A stretch of DNA of 64,000 bases. Source: Actinomadura rifamycini DSM 43936 (GTDB lineage Bacteria; Actinomycetota; Actinomycetes; Streptosporangiales; Streptosporangiaceae). Positions 61,845-64,000 of the stretch are shown here, piece after piece. The position numbers and the translations under genes were made by a program. Position 1 is the stretch's first letter. Each line of letters begins with the position of its first letter. The notes beneath the pieces are model-generated. The model made no database searches, had not been told where the DNA came from, and was given only the letters and a program-made list of their open reading frames with translations. The stretch is from contig NZ_AULB01000018.1 of NCBI RefSeq assembly GCF_000425065.1, positions 107,744 to 171,743 of the forward strand, given 5' to 3'.

Positions 61845-62231
61845 TCATCTCTTCGAGGCGGCGAGGAGGGCCGCGACGGCGCGCGCCACCGGACGCGCCT
61901 CCAGATGGAGCCGGCCGACATTCACGTCCCCTTCCGCGAGCACCGTCAGCGACGCGGCCGGCCCGGCCGCGTACGTCACCACGTAGCCGGCGCCGCGCAC
62001 GACGACCTCCTGGAAGCCGCCGCCGTGCGCCGTCTCCACGACCCGGGTCGCCAGCCCGAGCTGCGACGCGGTCACCGCCGCCATGGACGCCGGCTCGATC
62101 GACGGCGGCAGGTCGTGCGCGATCAGCAGGCCGTCCACGGACGCGACGAGGCTCCCGGTGAGCCCCGGGACCTTCCGCAGGCCGAGCAGTTCGGCCTGCA
62201 CCTCCGCTTCCAGCACTCCGGCTCCCGTCAC
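61845..62231 (-). CDS. Roadblock/LC7-domain protein
   Basis: A 128-residue roadblock/LC7 protein: VLEAEVQAELLGLRKVPGLTGSLVASVDGLLIAHDLPPSIEPASMAAVTASQLGLATRVVETAHGGGFQEVVVRGAGYVVTYAAGPAASLTVLAEGDVNVGRLHLEARPVARAVAALLA. GVTGSLVASVDGL-type strands define the fold. The GTG start overlaps the stop of the upstream DUF4388-like gene (GTGA). It probably dimerises with the neighbouring roadblock proteins. Confidence 0.85.
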   Translation of the reverse strand: MTGAGVLEAEVQAELLGLRKVPGLTGSLVASVDGLLIAHDLPPSIEPASMAAVTASQLGLATRVVETAHGGGFQEVVVRGAGYVVTYAAGPAASLTVLAEGDVNVGRLHLEARPVARAVAALLAASKR

Positions 62232-62902
62232 AGTTCGACCAGCGCGGCGCGGAGCCGCTCCAGCAGTTGGTGGTCGGCGGGCGCCCAGCCGTCCCGGGGC
62301 GTCCCGCAGTCGAACAGGTCGCGGGACGGCTCGCGCCGCCCGGCGGGCCCGGCGGACGCGCCGGGCCGGACGGCCCGCACCAGCGACGCCGCCGCGAGCC
62401 CCCGCACGGACAGCAGGCAGCCGAACACCGTCCGTCCGAGGTCGCGGGCGAGTTCCGCGGGGGTGCGGCGGCCGTCCGCGTTGAGCAGGATCTCCGCCTG
62501 GAGCCCGGTCAGGAACACCCGCTGGCGGCGCACCCGCCGCACCGGGACGACCGGTGCCGCGTCCACGTCCGCCGAGGGCCACGCGGCGTCCAGCAGGTCG
62601 CGGCGCCGCCGCAGCTCGCAGGCGAGCGTCGCCGCGGTCACCGGGCGGGCCGCGCCCCTCGATACCGGCCCTTCCGCGAACCGCGGCGCGCCCTCCGCCC
62701 CGAGCAGGAAGCACGCCGCGTCGAACAGCGCGATCGGCTCCGCCCACTCCCCCGCCGTGTACCGGCATTCGGCGTGGACGACCGCGCCGCCGGCCACCTC
62801 GAACGATCCGACGTCGCCGACGCGCAGGACACCGCTGCGCCCGTCGCGTTCCAGTCCGTGCAGGACGCGCAGCACCTCGCCCGCCCCGTGCGGCGCCGTC
62901 AC
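62228..62902 (-). CDS. DUF4388/PATAN-like protein with C-terminal winged helix
   Basis: A 224-residue protein. Residues about 8-100 (VLRVLHGLERDGRSGVLRVGDVGSFEVAGGAVVHAECRYTAGEWAEPIALFDAACFLLGAEGAPRFAEG) match the DUF4388/PATAN pattern: G-x-SG-x-L, a strand ending in GGAVVHA, and a C-terminal helix. About 145-200 (GLQAEILLNADGRRTPAELARDLGRTVFGCLLSVRGLAAASLVR) looks like a winged helix. DUF4388 proteins often travel with roadblock and GTPase genes. Its start and stop codons both overlap its neighbours by 4 nt. Confidence 0.72.
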   Translation of the reverse strand: MTAPHGAGEVLRVLHGLERDGRSGVLRVGDVGSFEVAGGAVVHAECRYTAGEWAEPIALFDAACFLLGAEGAPRFAEGPVSRGAARPVTAATLACELRRRRDLLDAAWPSADVDAAPVVPVRRVRRQRVFLTGLQAEILLNADGRRTPAELARDLGRTVFGCLLSVRGLAAASLVRAVRPGASAGPAGRREPSRDLFDCGTPRDGWAPADHQLLERLRAALVEL

Positions 62903-63291
62903 CGGACCGCCATTTCCCGCACGAGCCCCTGCATCCGGAGACGCGCCAGGGCCAGATTCCCCTTTTCGCGGTCGACCACCAAATGGACGAACAGGTGCCC
63001 GTCCAGATCGGGGCCGGTGAGGACCAGGAGGTGATATCCGGCGGCCCCGCACACGATGATCTCCTCGACGTCGTCGCCGTCCGGGGTGGCGCTGAGCGCC
63101 GCGGAGCCGAGCACCGAACGGACCACGTCGGTCGCCCCGGCGGCGTCCTCGTGCTGGTCGACGCCGTCGTCCCGGCCGGCCGAGGCCACGGCCAGCCCGC
63201 TCGCGCAGTCCACCAGAGTCACCCGCTGCGCCCCGGGAATCGCCATCATGCGCGCAAGGCAGTCATCGATGCGCAAGGCCCATTCCCCCAC
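62899..63291 (-). CDS. Roadblock/LC7-domain protein
   Basis: A roughly 130-residue roadblock protein: LRIDDCLARMMAIPGAQRVTLVDCASGLAVASAGRDDGVDQHEDAAGATDVVRSVLGSAALSATPDGDDVEEIIVCGAAGYHLLVLTGPDLDGHLFVHLVVDREKGNLALARLRMQGLVREM. The end resembles the 61406 protein (NLALARxRL), showing duplication within the cluster. The GTG at 63291 is the best start; a TTG at the LRIDDC codon is an alternative. Its stop overlaps the next gene by 4 nt. First gene of the cluster. Confidence 0.82.
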   Translation of the reverse strand: MGEWALRIDDCLARMMAIPGAQRVTLVDCASGLAVASAGRDDGVDQHEDAAGATDVVRSVLGSAALSATPDGDDVEEIIVCGAAGYHLLVLTGPDLDGHLFVHLVVDREKGNLALARLRMQGLVREMAVR

Positions 63292-63485
63292 GAATGAGAG
63301 TTGCAGGAGACTGCACCTTACCCACAAGTCGCCGCACGACAGGCGCAAAATCTCAAATAGCGATCAAGGTCGTGAAGCGGGGCATAAATACCACCCAGTA
63401 TCGAAACCGCTCAGGCCCTTTGACCGCAGATTCGGCTCCTTTGACATGGACCGAAAACCTGGCCGAATCGTGGCGGCGGCCGTCC

Positions 63486-64000
63486 TCAGCGGGGGCCGAA
63501 CCAGCGGCGGGCGGCCGCGGCGAGCTCGTCCAGTTCCGCCGCGTCCGGGCGCGGGGACGACGACGCCCACGCGACGTAGGAGTCGGGACGGACCAGGACC
63601 GCCGCGGCGCCGCCCGCGTCCGCGCCCGGCTCGGCGCGGACGGCGTCCACCCGGTCGCGCAGCCCCGCCAGCGTCCGGGACGGGGCGCCGTCCTCGGTGC
63701 GGTCGATGAGCAGCGGGCGCCCGCTGCGGGCCAGCTCGGCGAGCCGGGTCCCGCCGAGGTCCATGTCGGGGGCGCAGAACCCGGCGAGCGGGTGCGGGTC
63801 GCGCAGGCCCATGTCGTACCGGACGTCCGTCCCCGCGATCAGGTCGGCCACCCGCCGGACCGCGCCCGGGTCGGCGAGCAGCTCCCCGAACAGCTCGCGC
63901 AGGCCCGTGACGTCGCCGCCCGGCGCCAGCAGCGCCCCGGTGGCCCGCGCGTACAGGTCGACGCGCGTCCGCCGCGAGCTTCCACCCCAGGTTGAGCGCG
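63486..64000 (-). pseudogene. FAD-dependent monooxygenase, 3' part, apparently frameshifted
   Basis: The readable tail (LYARATGALLAPGGDVTGLRELFGELLADPGAVRRVADLIAGTDVRYDMGLRDPHPLAGFCAPDMDL ... DSYVAWASSSPRPDAAELDELAAAARRWFG) is the C-terminal thioredoxin-like part of aromatic-ring flavin hydroxylases (PheA/TfdB/RdmE type). At the very edge the conserved ALNLGWKLAADA helix appears in another frame, and about 25 residues normally between the two are missing. The junction is near 63955-63970. An error or a true deletion cannot be told apart. The gene continues beyond the window. Confidence 0.6.

Noticed and set aside
61406..63291. A cvn conservon
   Set aside because: Only roadblock proteins and a DUF4388-like protein are present; the histidine-kinase, DUF742 and GTPase genes that define a conservon are absent.

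Overview
The window is very GC-rich (roughly 73-75 % G+C by eye, third codon positions almost always G or C) and carries actinobacterial hallmarks: a dnaK-grpE-dnaJ-hspR-clpB cluster behind a HAIR operator, class Ia nrdAB behind a cobalamin riboswitch, a Nur-type box in front of an Fe/Mn superoxide dismutase, YcnI/CopC copper genes, and a roadblock-protein cluster. It is probably chromosomal DNA of a filamentous actinomycete of the Actinomadura/Streptosporangiales type; the genus is inference. No rRNA, tRNA, insertion sequence, prophage or CRISPR array was seen.

Layout. 1-9.8 kb: small regulator/enzyme pairs (quinone-oxidoreductase-like enzyme with three operator palindromes, epoxide hydrolase/WYL regulator, secreted chitinase, MFS-MerR, NTF2/HxlR, MarR, nitronate monooxygenase, 2-hydroxyacid dehydrogenase). 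9.9-14.3 kb: a P450-alcohol dehydrogenase operon and an acyl-CoA dehydrogenase opposite a PaaX-like repressor. 15-19.4 kb: nitroreductase, AraC/Fsr-like exporter pair, DUF1059, secreted PHB-depolymerase-type esterase. 19.5-24 kb: a large LuxR-ATPase opposite two VOC proteins and a DUF1801 protein. 24.1-27.8 kb: a 1228-residue membrane-anchored NACHT STAND protein, the best candidate for a defence or signalling system. 27.8-36.4 kb: PadR/GyrI pair, secreted and NTF2-like proteins, amino-acid permease, alcohol dehydrogenase, thioesterase, SOD, SMI1/KNR4 protein.

36.5-42.2 kb: nrdAB with B12 riboswitch and two NrdR-type boxes, divergent from a His-rich membrane protein, YcnI and CopC. 42.2-43.5 kb: a GNAT gene with a 17-codon leader ORF and a strong hairpin, then about 0.65 kb of non-coding DNA with a degenerate tandem repeat of about 170-180 bp. 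43.5-50.7 kb: MMPL exporter-TetR, VapBC, a membrane protein/winged-helix pair, MFS/TetR pair, SMP-30-like secreted protein. 50.8-54.2 kb: large secreted subtilase. 54.2-61.4 kb: the heat-shock cluster. 61.4-63.3 kb: three roadblock/LC7 proteins and a DUF4388-like protein. 63.5-64.0 kb: the 3' part of an apparently frameshifted FAD monooxygenase.

The recurring theme is local control. Many operons carry their own one-component regulator and a readable palindromic operator beside it. Several of the promoters place a -10 hexamer 6-8 nt before the start codon, which predicts leaderless transcripts. All functional statements come from reading motifs in the sequence; no database search was possible.
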